Source: Ulota crispa (Eukaryota; Streptophyta; Bryopsida; Orthotrichales; Orthotrichaceae). Taken from it: a DNA stretch of 64,000 nucleotides. The notes beneath the pieces were generated by a model. It made no database searches, was not told where the DNA came from, and saw only the letters and a list, made by a program, of their open reading frames with translations. A program made the position numbers and the translations under genes. The DNA lies in contig OY987244.1 in the NCBI GenBank assembly GCA_963920765.1, positions 10,170,501 through 10,234,500 on the forward strand, given 5' to 3'. Below are positions 24,449 to 38,500 of this stretch, piece after piece (the stretch's first letter is position 1; every line of letters begins with the position of its first letter).

Positions 24449-25525
24449 TTGTAGAAGAAAACCTAAGATTTGCAATAGTTGCCGGGTCTATCAATTTTTT
24501 TCATGTGAAGGCACAAATTTATTCAGACAATGAATCCAAGCGTGCAAATGAGCAACTTGCTATCAAGTTTTTGGAAACGTCCAAGTTTTTTTTCGTTATT
24601 GCGAATGTTCATAAAAAAACCCACCAGCCATGCTAAATGATGAGCTGATATTGAAATGCAGGGTATAGTGACAATAGTTGTGTCTAATATTTTACTGGCT
24701 AAGTAAAAATATGTGTTCTCTAAAGTGGTGGGTTTAATTTGGCATTATTTGACAAATTAAGATATTGCATAAATATAAACATCCAAATGATGACAATTTG
24801 ACAATGGCGTTGTTTTAAATCCTAATGCATTAATGACAAGGCCATCACTTTCTTTGCGATTTTTAATAACCCTTGTTGTGAAAGAATTAACAACAAAGTC
24901 CAAGGGCAGATCTCTATGTAAGGAAGATTTTAGTAAAGTCTAAAATTCCTCAAATAGATTGATAAAAATCCACCATGAGTGAAACTTGAGAGGCTAAAAT
25001 ATCTACCATTTTATTTTTTTCTTCACTACTGTCCAATGAATTTATTTATCTTGTTTTCAATATCCTTTGCTTCAAGAAAATCCAATTCATTATTTGGGTC
25101 ATTTTCCTAACGTTTAACTTTTCAATGAGATGGCGATTCTTCAAGGGCATTGAGTCGCACTCCCATACACCGGCAATTCGGCATCAGGGGAGAAACACCC
25201 TTGAAGGATGTTGCCTACCAAAAGCGTTGTCTGTATTTGTACAAGAACCATTTAGTACTTGAAGAAATGACTTTATAACAAATGTCAAAAATTTTCAAAA
25301 AATCCTAGTTGACCAATAGTATGTGGCTTGAAATTTACAGCTCTAATGGAATTCATGTGCTATCCAAATATCATGTCCATATACAACACAAGAGTCCGTA
25401 TACAAAACAACAACATCCTTTAGGGGTTCATTGGCTAAAATCAGGCATTTCCCACCTTCAACCAGTAATTCATTGGATTGTACCAAGGATTTCACATATT
25501 TACACTGACGCGTATGATAGTTAAC
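24449..25525. other. Intergenic, nothing recognised
   Basis: AT-rich. One end-like fragment (tcctttaggggttcattg, about 25419-25436) resembles a decayed TTAA-element right terminus without a partner. Confidence 0.4.
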
Positions 25526-26005
25526 GGGAAATTACAAATAGGGGCATGAAAATGAAATATACTACACATAGGGGCATAATTTCAAAATAATTATAAATAG
25601 GGGCACATTTTCAAAATAATTACAAATAGGAGCACAATTTTAAAATAATTACATACAGGGGCACATTTTCAAAATAATTTGTAAATTTTTGTAAATTTAT
25701 AGGTTTGGAAATTGGTTGATTAAGGCACATCACATTAAATGTTAGTTAATTTTCAAAAACTTGAAGGCCATTCCAAATCAAACCTAAATAAAGAAATCAT
25801 AGTAAAGAGGATGACAACTTTTGGAGAGACTTCAATTTTTTTTGAAAATTAGCTATGATATACCTAAATCAACCAATGTCCAAACCAAACAAAATTACTA
25901 TAAATTACAAATTGTATTGGAATTGCGCCCCTATTTGTAATTATTTTGAAAATGTGTCCCTAATTGTAACATTTTTCATTTTCATGCCCCGATTTGTAAT
26001 TTCCC
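25526..26005. mobile_element. TIR element with subterminal tandem repeats
   Basis: 480 bp with inverted ends GGGAAATTACAAAT and ATTTGTAATTTCCC. Inside the left end are four or five ~37 bp repeats (aataggggcacattttcaaa) that recur inverted at the right end. No duplicated target site could be recognised. Confidence 0.55.
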
Positions 26006-27190
26006 CTGTAAGTAATCTTTTTGGTTTTTTTACAATTTCAACTAACTGAGGATACACTTAAATGCCGGCTCTCCCCGTAAAGTACTACGCTCATAAACCG
26101 TTTGCATATTTTGAACCATCCAGTAGCTTGTTGTAAAATGTTGCATTGGTGGTTCTTACATTGGCCTCTTACAATTCATTGAATGCATAGAAAAAAGGTG
26201 TTTTTAATTACAAGAGCCAATCATTCTCCTTGCTTCTCCAAATCTCTTCACAACTTGCAAGTGAACGGTTCTTGGAAGGTCTAAGGTTATTAATAGGTAC
26301 TTATAACACATGCACTTAATTCATAAGTAACTCAAAAATGCTTCAAAAAATTTGAAACAACTTGTGTTGCATTTCGCATCTATTTCTCTTTGTTTGAAAA
26401 TTGAACTAAAAATCCTCCCATCCATGGAAAACCATGAAAAAGAGGGATGAGCCATAATGGCATCACCACTAGGCCCCCAAAAAATTGGCTTGCTTTAGGC
26501 TTGGAACAAGAGGGGCCATCAGATTTGGAGGTCGGGGGCCACCGTCATGGCATGTTGAGAGGCCAAGGAGCCTTGGCCCCCATTGGCTCCCTTCTTTTGT
26601 GCTCAAAAAGAACAAATTGTGAGTGCATCACGTTAGAGGAGAAAGGTGCGCCTCTTGTCTCATTAAGTTTTGGAAGTCAAGAGGATGGCTTGAAAACAAG
26701 GCAATTTTTGAGGCAATGGCAAATTTTGGGGTCACCCTTTCCAAAAAATCATCCATTTTGAGGGTTAGATGGGATCCTCTTTTGGGAATAGACCAGCCTC
26801 TTCCAAAAAGGCCATCCATTTTGTAGGACAGGTGGTGATGCTGATGGGCGGTTTTCGAGCGTACTACCTTACATTGCTACATGCTCAAGCCCTCAAGCCC
26901 TTGATTCACTGCAAGTCGAGTCATGTCCAGTCAAGGGGCTCATGTGTGCCACTGCCCACCCACATAATGAAGGGCCAGCATGGCAAAGCAAAGGAGGGGT
27001 GTCCGGGAGGGAGGCAAACCAAGCAGCAGACTGCGCAAGAGAAAATGGGTGATGCAAAGTTAGGTCCACCAGGCAAGGCGCGGCAATGCCGGTGGCTTCC
27101 GTGACGACGTCCGGGAAAGCGGGCCGGGCGAGGGTTGCAAGTGGCTTCCAAGCCAATCAGCCCTGCGCAAAGGATTGTTCCCCCACCCCT
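26006..27190. other. Intergenic, GC rising towards the palindrome
   Basis: Several overlapping short frames around 26450-27150 reflect GC-rich, stop-poor sequence; none resembles a known protein. Confidence 0.4.
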
Positions 27191-28155
27191 GGCCAGGGCT
27201 AGATGGCATGCCGTTTTGGCTGGGGCCCGCCTGATTTTGAGTTTCAGTCCTGTCCAGTTCTCTTGTCTGATCCACTTCTCCAACTGCACATCCTAGTGTC
27301 GCTCGCTTTCTAGTGTTACTCGTTTTGCTGGGCTTTGCTTGATTCCCAACCTCGCTTGTTTCCCTAAGCGTCGCTAGCTTAGAGCATGACCACCTCAAAC
27401 GCAGCAAACGTCACTGTTTAGGGAAGGGAGAATTTTTGAGCTCCACCGCATCCACGCGAAAGCCTTTCCGGATTCCTTAAGCAACGCTACAAGCTTCCAT
27501 TCATGCTACTCTCTAGGTCTTTGGTGTTCACATTACAAGTCATGGGAGGACTCTAATCCGTTGAGAACTCCTTACTGGTAGTTTCTTTTTCCTGGTGATG
27601 GAGAGAAGAAGAGACAAAGTAGCGTGATTGCGCAGAGGGAGTGTTCCCCAAAGGACGTAGCTGGTATGTGAAGTGGCACGCGTGGTAGCTCATCAAATCT
27701 CCGGTCGCGTTCGATGTTGCGGGAGAGCTGCAACGATGCTCTTAATGGAGTCGCTTATTTTTGACTAGTAAGGAGTTCTCAACGGATTAGAGTCCTCCCA
27801 TGACTTGTAATGTGAACGCCAAAGACCTAGAGAGTAGCATGAATGGAAGTTTGTAGCGTTGCTTAAGGAATCTAGAAAGGCTTTTGCGTGGATGCGGTGG
27901 AGCTCAAAAATTCTCCCTTCCCTAGACAATGGCGTTTGTTGCGTTTGCGGTGGCCATGCTCTAAGCTAGCAACGCTTAGGGAAACAAGCAAGATTGGGAA
28001 TCAAGCAAAGCCCAGCAAAACGAGCAACACTAGGAAGCGAGCGACGCTGGGATGCGCAGTCGGAGAGATGGGTCGGGCAAGAGAATTGGGTAGGGCTAAA
28101 ACTCAAAATTAGGCGGGCCCGGGCAACCAATGCGGCATGCCATCTAGCCCTGGCC
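27191..28155. repeat. ~965 bp palindrome (long inverted repeat)
   Basis: Left arm 27191-27578 and right arm 27764-28155 are inverted copies with scattered mismatches, around a 185 bp loop. The arms are markedly GC-richer than the surroundings. Apparent reading frames in one arm recur on the opposite strand in the other. A transcript would form a ~390 bp stem. Confidence 0.85.
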
Positions 28156-29138
28156 CACACCCCTACCCCCCTCCCTAGCATTTCTAACTTTGCGGTGGAA
28201 AAAGTGCCCATGTAATGCTTGGACTTGCTCCACCCAACCAAAGTTCGGGGAGAAATTTTAACTTCACCGGCTGTAATCCGGCATTGGCATTTCCCAGTCT
28301 CAATCTGATTTTCACTAGCATGCACCGGTTATTTCTTGCATTTTTTTAATGTTTCTACTAGTGGACCCTTGTACCCACCATTCCAACGGAGGGCCATCAC
28401 GGGAGGGGGTCCTTGCAAAAAAATTAATATGACCTTTCTCATAATCACCTTCTTCTAGCTTTTTCTCTTTTCCGTTACAATAAGCTTACCTGTACTATGC
28501 CTACCTCCACGCTTTGCCTCCTCCTCCAGGCGGCCAACCCCTATTCCCGTGTATACTCCATCCCCAAGGACGACCATAACCGCTACATAACCGCCATTTA
28601 ATCTTCTTGGAGCACAAACACCAACTAATAGAAATTGTGTTATATTATAGAAATAAGAACAACCACCACATAACCGCCATTTAATCTTCTTACATTGGAG
28701 GAACACCCAACTACCTAACTACCCAACTAATAGAGATTTTATTCTATTATAGACACCCAACTACCCAACCAATAGAAATAAGCCTATTATAAAAATAAGA
28801 CTATAATACGCTAAAATTAGGTTTTTAATCTGATAGTTTCAATTTTCTACTATTTTTTTGCAATTTCAATCGGCTAACAATACATTAATTGCCGATTCTC
28901 CCTCAACACTGCATCCAACTACTTACAAGTCATTTTGCTTACTATAATACCTTACTAACTTGCACAAATTCAAGGAAAAAAAATTGAATTTGCAAGGCAC
29001 ATAAGATAGTTTATATTAACTTAGGAAAATCAATTATAATTTGGGTTGTCCCAAATATTGTGAGTTGCGTGTCTAAAGATTGTAAGACATTTTGAGAACA
29101 TGGCCTTCAACTAAAGAGCATGTGAAGTATGCTTTTAA
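28156..29138. other. Intergenic, with short local duplications
   Basis: Repeated phrases such as cgccatttaatcttctt (about 28590 and 28674) and aactacccaac suggest small local duplications. No gene seen. Confidence 0.4.
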
Positions 29139-29581
29139 CTCCTAAAGAACCAAGCCCATCTATAATACTTATAAAAGAATGCCCCCCCTTACCTGTCCGT
29201 TGGGTAATTACCATCGGATTGGCAGGTAAGAGGGGGTGGATGGGAATGGGGGATGGATGGATGGGGGATGGAAGGATGGATGGGGGATGGATGGGTGGAT
29301 GGGGGGATGGATGGGTGGATTGGGGAATGGATGGGGGGATGGGGGGCATGTAATTATGCTCAAACTTGTGTTTACCTTGGTAAATAAGTTTACATGACTT
29401 GTTTTTACCTAAAAAACATACATAAGACAACCATTTCTAGCCATTTGATTTTGACAACAATTTTCATACTTTATTTTGTACAAATCTAACCACAAGATTT
29501 TGCTTTAAATTTATGCAAGAAATCACAATGAAAATTTTGTAAAGTTTGATAGTACAAATTGAGAGACATGATCATTAGGAG
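29139..29581. mobile_element. Possible decayed TTAA element enclosing a GGAT microsatellite
   Basis: Left end TTAA-CTCCTAAAGAACCAAGC is a clear family-D-like terminus. The proposed right end (reversed CTAA-CTCCTAATGATC) is degenerate, so the pairing is uncertain. Confidence 0.4.
29226..29345. repeat. (GGAT)n / GGATGGG microsatellite
   Basis: About 120 bp of irregular ggatggatgg and ggatgggg units. The apparent proline-rich and glycine-rich reading frames across it are artefacts of the repeat. Confidence 0.9.
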
Positions 29582-30492
29582 TTAGTCAATAAGTGTTTTT
29601 GGGCTCTTCCCAAAGTTTGTCCCTTTGATTGTATGCTATGAACATTTTTTGTAGTGTGATTGTTAACATTATAAGTTCAATATGCTCTAAATCATGTTAG
29701 ACATATGACCATAAGTTTTCCTAACCGATATAGACTTAGAATACACTTTACATAACTCTGCATTGCGAACATATGCTTGAAATACATATTGTGTTTAGGT
29801 TTTTTACAAACCAAAATTTTAAGGTGCATTTTTAAAATGTAAAATAATCCAACTGTATAATGGAAGATTTTAGCTTTCTTGGAAATCATTAAAAAAATTG
29901 AAAAAAAACCAAATCTCTAATATCTATTACAACTCAAAAACTGTCATATGTATTTAAGACACATTACCCTTGGGCAAACACAAATAGAGGGTCCTAATAT
30001 GTTCTTTCTACGTTTTTGGTATGTTTCTAAGTTTGTTCTTAATATTGGGAATGTGCATTTCATTCTCTAAAATCATTCAATGCTTTCTAAAAATTAAATT
30101 TTTTTATCATAAACTCAAGGCACATGAGAATTCCTTCCATGTCATCAAATTATTTTCCATTACACTCATAGCTCCATGTAACGTAGTGTCAACTGATCAT
30201 ATGTTTCTCAAATTTCATGTAACTAATAAAAATGAGATTTTGGAAAGTAGTAGGGACATGAGGTTCACCGGAAGGTCAAAAATATTTCTGAGTATATATA
30301 TATATCATAGACTTTATTTTTACAAAATCGTTCATAGAAAATAGGACTATGAATAGTAATTTGTGTATTTTTAAATTTATAAAATGAACATGATTTTTGA
30401 ACCTTCCTACCAAGAACCACAATGACATTATTATGCTAGCCAAATATTCAAGAAATCAAGGAAATGGAATGACATGCATAAAGTTGACTTAA

Positions 30493-30722
30493 CCCTTGAG
30501 TGCCTAGAGTTATTTTAAGATTTAGGAGAAAATGGTGGGTTTAATGTCCACCACAGCTTGGAAAATTACATTCAGAAAAAGTAATTGCAGGATTTGAAAA
30601 ATGACTACCTTCTTTGCTGATGGGGACCAGCCATGACTATTTTCATCATACAAATTAAGAGAAAAATTGAGATAGAATTGTGGGCCCCATTGACAGTATA
30701 ATGTCGACTGGGCGCTTAGGGG
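30493..30722. mobile_element. TTAA-flanked piggyBac-like element, family B
   Basis: 230 bp, TTAA at 30489-30492 and 30723-30726. Left end CCCTTGAGTGCCTAGAG; right end reversed CCCCTAAGCGCCCAGTCG. Almost the same length as two other family-B copies (32895 and 34494). Confidence 0.85.
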
Positions 30723-31154
30723 TTAAATTATGAAATCATATTCAACTGAGGCATTTGTGGTAATTCACACTTGGTTAGAGCTTCCAGGTCATATATGAGA
30801 TTTTCTCTATAAAGACTTCCACCTTTGCAACAAAAGGTAGTTTCAATTTGGAATGCTAAAACTCCTACTATCCAAGTTCATTGCCATCACATACCAATTT
30901 GTTTTTGAGATGATAAAATACACAAAATTTACACTAGCCAAAAACCTCAAATAAATTGAGGAAGGCAAAAGATTTTTGCTATAAAATACTTGATTCCAAT
31001 GAACTTCTAAAAAATCATAATAATAGATTATGTATAAGGAATGTTTCAATCATGTGGAACTATGGTACACGTGCTTCACGTTGTTCACATCTCTAATGAC
31101 AAAGTCATTGTCATTTTTTCCTCATTAATATATTTTTTTGAGGATTAAAGCTCA

Positions 31155-31305
31155 AAACACAATATTCATTGATTTGGAAAAATTCAATTTTGGGCTTATT
31201 AAGTTTTTGTATCTTCAAAGTAGTATTTACCAAATACTTTTTAAAGACATAAATTTCTAAAGACCCAAAATTAGATTTTTTCCCAAATCAATGAATATTG
31301 GGTTT
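31155..31305. repeat. Hairpin repeat
   Basis: About 150 bp with ~45 bp inverted arms (aatattcattgatttgga versus tcccaaatcaatgaatatt). Possibly a small MITE; no duplicated target site visible. Confidence 0.5.
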
Positions 31306-32890
31306 CAACATTACTTTCACCATTGTAAAAATGGTGCTCATTTTTTTCATCAATTTTGAGACAAATTTCCACATAAGCCATATACTCACCATCTTCCTCC
31401 CCAGTGCCACCAAAATTTCTGTCAGTCTCATGAACAATAAAACTTCCCATCAAAATCACCTTCAGCCCTAGCCTTATAAATTTCGGAAATTGTAGAATTA
31501 GCCCCAATCTAGCCACTCAACCCTAGCCAAGGCCCCAGCCAGAGGCTCTTCTTCTAGTTTAGGGAGGGCATTACAAGGGCTTTGGTCGATGCAAGCATGC
31601 TTTAGAAAGGAAGAATCTGCCTCTTCTCTTGGCAAATTTGCCCGCTCTATTCATTCATGGGAGAAGTCAATGGGAAATGGCCAGGGCATTTTCTTTCGTT
31701 TTTGGTGGTCAGCCAGTGGGGCTCCTTGTTTGACAAATACAAAGTTGGATAGGCAACTTTTTATTCTTATTCGCAAAGAGAAAACATATGGCATTGAGTG
31801 AAAAGTGTAGGTAATATTTTTGGCGTTGAAGTAAAATTTTTGAATACAAGTACAAAATGTCATGATGAGGAGTTTAATTTCAATGCCTACAATAATAAAA
31901 AATTCAACGTTTTTTTGCTCCCCAATGACTATAGTAATATAATTTTCAATGTATTTTTGTTACTTATGCCGGGGTTTGCATTCAAAATTCTTAACAAAAA
32001 TCAATAACTTCAAAGATCCAAGACAAACATGACAATCTCTCTACATAGTATTGCATATGCGCAAAAAAGAAAAAATGAGCAATTAAACACACAATGAAAC
32101 TCTAAACCAGCACACCGTAACTTTGTAAGCCTCTCATCAACGAGCACACTCTAAAACCCTAAACTAGCATATTGTAATTCCCTAAGCTTCAAATTTTTAC
32201 TATAAACGACTGTCTTGCACTCCCGCTACGCAGCCACCAATCACCATTGTTGTAAGTCCTAACACAGCACGTATCTAGCACAACTACAAAATTGGCAATC
32301 ACACAGGTGTAACAAGGAAATTTGCAAAGATGGCATTGACATAAAGAAATCCAACTTAGGCGGGAAGCGCACTTAAGACCTTGCAATATGGTGCTTTGAA
32401 AGTGACGACCAAAGAGGAATAAGCAATAGGTAAAAATGTGCCATTGCAAAGTGGCAAAGCCACTTGCAACGCACCATTCTTGTTTGCAAAACCAACTGGT
32501 AACTCTGGCAACAATAGGAATGACAAGCAAAGCTACGTGACAACTAATCCGTTGTGGAGAGAGACAATTTGGCTTAATCTAAAAAATTGACCATTTTTTT
32601 CACAAGGGCCCAATTGCCAAAGCCAAAAGCGGTGCTTCTTGGTTGTTTTTTGCAAAAAAGAAAAACGCTAGAAATGGCATGTCCAACTTGTTCTTCAATG
32701 CAAAAATACCCAAAAAAATATTCATAACTTTTGAGTCTTACAATCGATTGCAGTAACAATTATATTACCGTGTAATTTTAGTAAAAATCTTTGTCTGGAA
32801 AAAGTTTCAAACAATTTGGCCAAAATTCCCAATAGCACAAGCCTACTCATAATCTGTTTTGTTCCCCCAAAAGATTTCAGTATTTTGGGT
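31306..32890. other. Intergenic, nothing recognised
   Basis: AT-rich. Short frames near 31590-31800 and 32190-32530 resemble no known protein. Confidence 0.45.
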
Positions 32891-32894
32891 TTAA

Positions 32895-33120
32895 CCCTTG
32901 AATAACCATAGGGCATAGTATATATGTTGACGTATAATTGTCATTTGTTACCAGTAAGTAATTTTAATTTGGGATCTCAAGTAGCCCACAAGAACCGCAT
33001 TGATCTAATTTCCCATTTCTTTGTTGGTCTCAAATATAGTAGAGGTGTGGATCCATTCTAAATACAAGAAAAATACCCCATATTGTACTGATTGCAAAGG
33101 GTCTCTCAGTCGTTCAAGGG
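32895..33120. mobile_element. TTAA-flanked piggyBac-like element, family B
   Basis: 226 bp, TTAA at 32891-32894 and 33121-33124. Left end CCCTTGAATAACCATAGG; right end reversed CCCTTGAACGACTGAGAG. Confidence 0.85.
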
Positions 33121-33124
33121 TTAA

Positions 33125-34489
33125 AGAGGCATTAAAAGGGTGAGGACAAAAATCTTATTAGGAGAAATGGGGCAAGAAGCAAGGTACCCGTTCACACTAA
33201 TTAGACAAAAATCACCTAAATTGGTGTGAGGGAGTTTTACGATTTTCACCTCATTCAAGTTGATGAGGTGATGGCTTTTCCACTGAACAATCCGTTTTGT
33301 TGGACCAACTCATAAGGTAAAATGTTCAATATTGAGTGCGTCCAATTTCAGAATGGGAGAACCAATACAAAGAGGAACAATGGCGGACTTTGTAAAGGTT
33401 CATGCTCTCTCAAATTCTAATTAGAGGAAAGGGTGACTAGGTCATTGTTAAAAACGTGAAGTGTCTTAAACTTACAAACCTTGACACTCCATTTTGTCCC
33501 ACATGGCAAGTGATATATAACACAAAAGAGACATCAAAACCAGAACTTTTGCTAGAGGATTTTGGAAAATCCAAGTTTTCAAATGTCGGCCTGAAACTTA
33601 GGATAACAAACCATGTCATTGAAGATTCCATCTTCTGGTAATTCTGGAAACTTAGGAGGAGGTGCTGTATTTGTAGAATCTTTTGGATTGTTAGCAAATC
33701 TCTTTGTTGAGCTTCTCCCCCATGATACTTAAAAACGACAAACTTTCATGTAACTACAATATGGCTGTCAGGCGAGCCATGTACCAACACCCTCTAGACA
33801 ACAAAACAAGGCTAGGGATAGAGGCAGCCTTCAAGCGACAGTGGACACACCGCCGGTCTTCTGTAGAGAAGATGGAAACTCTATTGTATGGAAATATCAG
33901 ACACATCATTTTTTAGTTCTGTAACATTATCCAGTTTTATCTCTTAAAAGGTTTCCAGACTTATTCTCCACAGGGGTTTTTTCCAAAAACTTGTGAAATT
34001 CGTCTCCTATCAATGAAACAAGCATTCGCATTCTCGAGTAATCCCGGTTTTTCCCCTGCAAGGGGGTTTTTCGCAATTCAATATGGCTGTCAGTTTTTTT
34101 TCTTCTAGTTTTCTCTCTAGACTCTCTAGATACAACACATGTATTGCCCAAGAGTTCTATCTTCTAGAAGAAGTTCTAAGGTAGGAGGCTTATAAATGGA
34201 GCAGCTAAGGGAAAGTGCCCTTGTGTAGAAGAATCAGGGCAACTTGGTAAAATTGAAATATTTTTGGTAGAAAGTCAAAGAAGAGACAATTTTGTGGTCA
34301 TTTAATTTGAATTTTTTTGAGTTAGTATGAATTAACTACAATTTATCAAAGCAAAAGATACATAGGTAGCTATTCTTGATCATAAATGGTAACATTCATG
34401 ATGCAAAGGTGGCTTGTAATTGGAGCACATGAGTCCTAAAAACAACCACTACAAAGCCAAGAATGCTTGAATAAGGCTCTTAACCCCTG
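33125..34489. other. Intergenic, nothing recognised
   Basis: Slightly GC-richer near 33440-34150 with short frames on both strands; none resembles a known protein. Confidence 0.4.
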
Positions 34490-34493
34490 AGCA

Positions 34494-34723
34494 CCCATAG
34501 TTGAAACGAAAAAAGCTTGACTTGTGTGCAATCAAAGTGCCCTTGTTGATTGAAAATACAATCCACAAGATTAGACCATATGAATTGTTAGTGGAAAGCA
34601 TCTCCGTCATAATGGACTAGATTGGAAGTGGTTTTACCAAATGTGCAATGAGATTGTACCGGTCAAAATTGAGTTGACACAGCTTTTTGAGAGACATTAT
34701 AATGTCTCTCGGGCGCTCAAGGG
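34494..34723. mobile_element. TTAA-flanked piggyBac-like element, family B
   Basis: 230 bp, TTAA at 34490-34493 and 34724-34727. Left end CCCCTGAGCACCCATAG; right end reversed CCCTTGAGCGCCCGAGAG, followed inwards by a GAGACATTATAATGTCTC palindrome (34690-34707). Confidence 0.85.
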
Positions 34724-35569
34724 TTAAAGCTTGCAAGCGCCCATTCTATATTCTAATACTCACATCATGATTGAAGACATGTTTCATTTATTTTAGTATG
34801 ACATATATCTATATTTTATTGAAAGACAAATCTGAACACAATTATGACCAATAAGCACACTCAACATTGGCTCATGTCACTCTCTTACAGTTCTAAAACA
34901 ATACATACACAAGTACAAGTTTTGAACATAAAAAATGTGACCCATTTATGAACCTCTAGGAATTAGTATGCACTGTTTTTGTGACACCTGCATGGTCCAT
35001 TCAAAATGCCCGCTCCGAATTAGAGCCTCCTACCTTAGTACTGGCGGCGCCCACTAATGAGATTCCAACAATGAAAGTTACCAATATTCAAACCATGCAG
35101 CACAAAATTGTGAACCACAGCAAATTTGGGGTGCACTGTCCAGTCCCTGGAGTAAAACAAACCTTACACAAGCTCGGTGTGCTATGGCTGAGATTTCGAA
35201 TCATGAAAAAGGCACTACACCCAACCAAAGCTTAAAAAATAAATTCAAAAGTAATCCAAAAAGGCCAGCCAGCAACCAACAAACCACAAAACACAGTAAC
35301 ACCATCAACAACATCAAGTTCCAAGCACATTGAACAAACACAACAGTTTCAAATCTCAATGCTGTTGGTCTTGCAAAGAGCCCCAACCAAGGGAGTGGAG
35401 TTTACTTATCAGAAGTACATACAGAAAACAAAGATCAGCACTGTTACACTAATATTGACGAATTGTAAGATGGGGCACCTAGTGACCAAACTCTGGCATT
35501 CGGGAGAACCGGAAACAAATGCTCTAGAGAATGAATAACTGGATGGGGGGAGTGTAGTGGAGAGTATTT

Positions 35570-38500
35570 TCAGTGTTGTTGCCTCCGAGGTAATCTGTTG
35601 GCAATCTCCTGTCAAGCAAGCAAAAATCCACACATGTTTTTGTTCAGGCCCGGAGGGAGGTGGGGTGAATTCTGCGAATCTGATGGACCTTGGACAATGC
35701 ATGCCTCGACGACCGGCTGTACACACGTGGATGCTTGGGCTTCCTGGCATTACCGCCCTCAGTACATTGCTGCCACGTACTCGTGTCAGAACAAGCCAAA
35801 AAAAGACAGCAAAAGAAAAGTAAAAAAAGGCAAAAAAAACAGCAGGAAAAAAGAGCAAAAAAATGGCAATTATAGGCAAAATGTTGAGATTACTACTTAA
35901 ATTACACCAAAGAGTGCATTTAGGTTGCCCCCCATACTAATTTCTTGACATTTTTCACTACTTAAATATTTACTAAGACTACAGTAACTTTTTGTCAATA
36001 ATTACCGTGATAAACAATGGAAGAACAATGGAAGAAGCAAGCAAAGGTTGGGTGCAACTACAAGCGCCAAAGTCAAGGAGCAGGGAAGCTGGAACTTTAC
36101 ACACAACTAGATATCACTGTAGTATAAAGAGAGTTGCATGCCCCTCTAGGTGGACAAGGGTGAGTCATGAGGTAACTTTGTCAAAGTAAGGCAACCTAAT
36201 TATTAAGGCAACCTAAATGCACTATTTGGTGTAGTTGGTAGGACTCAAAATGGGAGTAAAAAGCGGTACTTTATTTTTACACTTTTAAGTGTCAAAATGG
36301 CGACTCCCAACACTACACTTCCATTCTTAATCAATTTTACCAATAGAAAGAAGAAGTGTGTCCAATTGATTAAAAATGTGGTTTGAATGTTGATATTATC
36401 ACTAATTAGCTTCTAAAGAGGATTTTTGGTTTTCAGGTTTATGCAATTAGAGGCTCTTACAAATTTTATGGTGACAAGGAGAAAGGGAGTTACCTTAAAT
36501 AGTTGGTTAACGTTGTCAGAAGTCTTGGCTGACGTTTCAATGTAGAACATGCCATTGCTTATGGCATAATCTTGAGCTTCCTGCAGAAAGACAGGAATAA
36601 AAACTTACAGATTAGCAAATTATTTATACCCCCGAGTGCTTATTTAGTGGAATATATAAATCTTTGTAAAGTGGGGAAAAAAACCAATTACGAAGGAAGC
36701 ACTTACTTCACGAGTGACTGCGCGTTGGTTTTCGAGGTCGGCTTTGTTTCCCACTAGGGCCATTACCATGTCAGGATTTCCATGCTTTTGTAGTTCCTAT
36801 TGTGGAGGATGAGAAACCACAGTCAATGGTCTAAAAGTGTAAAGGACCAAAGGCAAAAAATTTCTTCTATTACCTTACAATTCTCCATGGTAGTGCAAGA
36901 AGGCTTTTAATTGAAATACAAGTTGTTTTGACTAAGTTTGGATGAAGGACCAACAAATGGTTCAACTAGGTGGTTGGATATGGAAATGGATTCTCTCTAT
37001 CTACAGGAGTTCAAGCACTTAAATTTATTTACAAGTACATAGGAAGATGCACGGCTTTCCATTGATATAAAAATCTTAAAACAAGCTATTTTTTTGGACA
37101 CCATGCCTACCTGTACTACCGCGGAGAATTGTTCAAAGTAGAATTTCATCTGTTGTTTAAGCCAAGTACACTAACTTGCAGTTTTCCATCATTGAAATTC
37201 TTTGGTTTGGCAAAAATTCGTGAAGTTTTTTGAGACAAACCTTGACCCAGTATTGAGCTTTCAGAAATGACTCTGGGTTGGTTATGTCGTAAACCACAAC
37301 CGCTGCTGCTGCACCTCTGTAGTATAAGGGGGCTAATGAGGCATATCTGTTGAGCAACGCAAATATAAAACTTACATGAGAATTCAAAACCCTACTCAAT
37401 AACTCAGCTCTAATCACCTAACAAAGGCTTGACTTTACTACTATAGCAACATAATTAGAAAACACAATAAATGTGATTAAACAAGGCAAAGATCTGTGAT
37501 TATAAGGAAAACATATGCTATTTTTTATGTTTTTTATGAAAATTTTAAAGAAGGAATAAGAAGATGACGCACCTCTCTTGACCTGCCGTGTCCCATATTT
37601 CATATTTCACGTTAGTTGAGTCTTGCAAAGCAACTGTTTGAGAAAGAAACGAAGCACCAACCGTCACCTGTTCATTTCAAAGCAAAGCCCATTTAGACAA
37701 ACAATTTTTTTGGGGCCTAATTTAGCAAAATAAAGGAAACTTTGTCAAGAAGTAACACAAAAAACAGGTGCTGGAATTACTAGAAAAGTCTGTTTTCAAA
37801 ATAAACTAGACACGAAAAAGGAATCCAAAGAAGTTTTGAAGTGATGCACCCAATATTTTGAAAAAAATTAGTTATTTGCTGCAAACGGCATGAAGCTGCT
37901 GTGGTATTTGCTATGTAGTTGCCACAAGAATTTTGGATGAATTGGCGTGACCTAATCCCTTGTATATACATGAGAGAACTAACCTTGGATGAGGGATCAT
38001 ATTGTCCACGCACAAACCGCAAGGCAATGCAACTCTTTCCAACTCCAGAGTCACCCAACAGAACTAGCTGCAAATTTTGTCAGAAACCAAAACAATGATG
38101 TCAGATGAGTACTTCAAAACTACCAATTTGTCGCAAATTCCAAAACTCCTTGAGATTGCTAACAATCACACTAAGCATGAATTTTTAATCAAGTTGAAGT
38201 AGTCCTTCAAAAACAGAAGAGTGCCTCATAAATTGAATCCTAAATTGTAACAAATCCCTGTAGTAGGAGGAGTTGGTGTTTCATTTTGGCAAGGAAATAT
38301 ACTAACTAAGAAATCTTGCACACTTATAATAACAATCAACACTCCAGTAAAAACTCCAGTTACTCCAAATCAAGCTTCAAATATTGAACATACCTTGATT
38401 CGCAGATTCTTGAAATCCAAAACCTCCGTTGGGCAGTTCGGATTCGTCTGTAAACGTCCAGAGCCTTTCACTGCTGTAAGCTCACACAGCCATAGCCAAT

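Noticed and set aside
26447..28325. Several 100-120 codon frames
   Set aside because: They come from GC-rich, stop-poor sequence of the long palindrome and its flank, appear on both strands and resemble no known protein.
29107..29430. Proline-rich protein on the minus strand
   Set aside because: Produced entirely by the GGAT microsatellite; the opposite strand gives an equally long repetitive frame.
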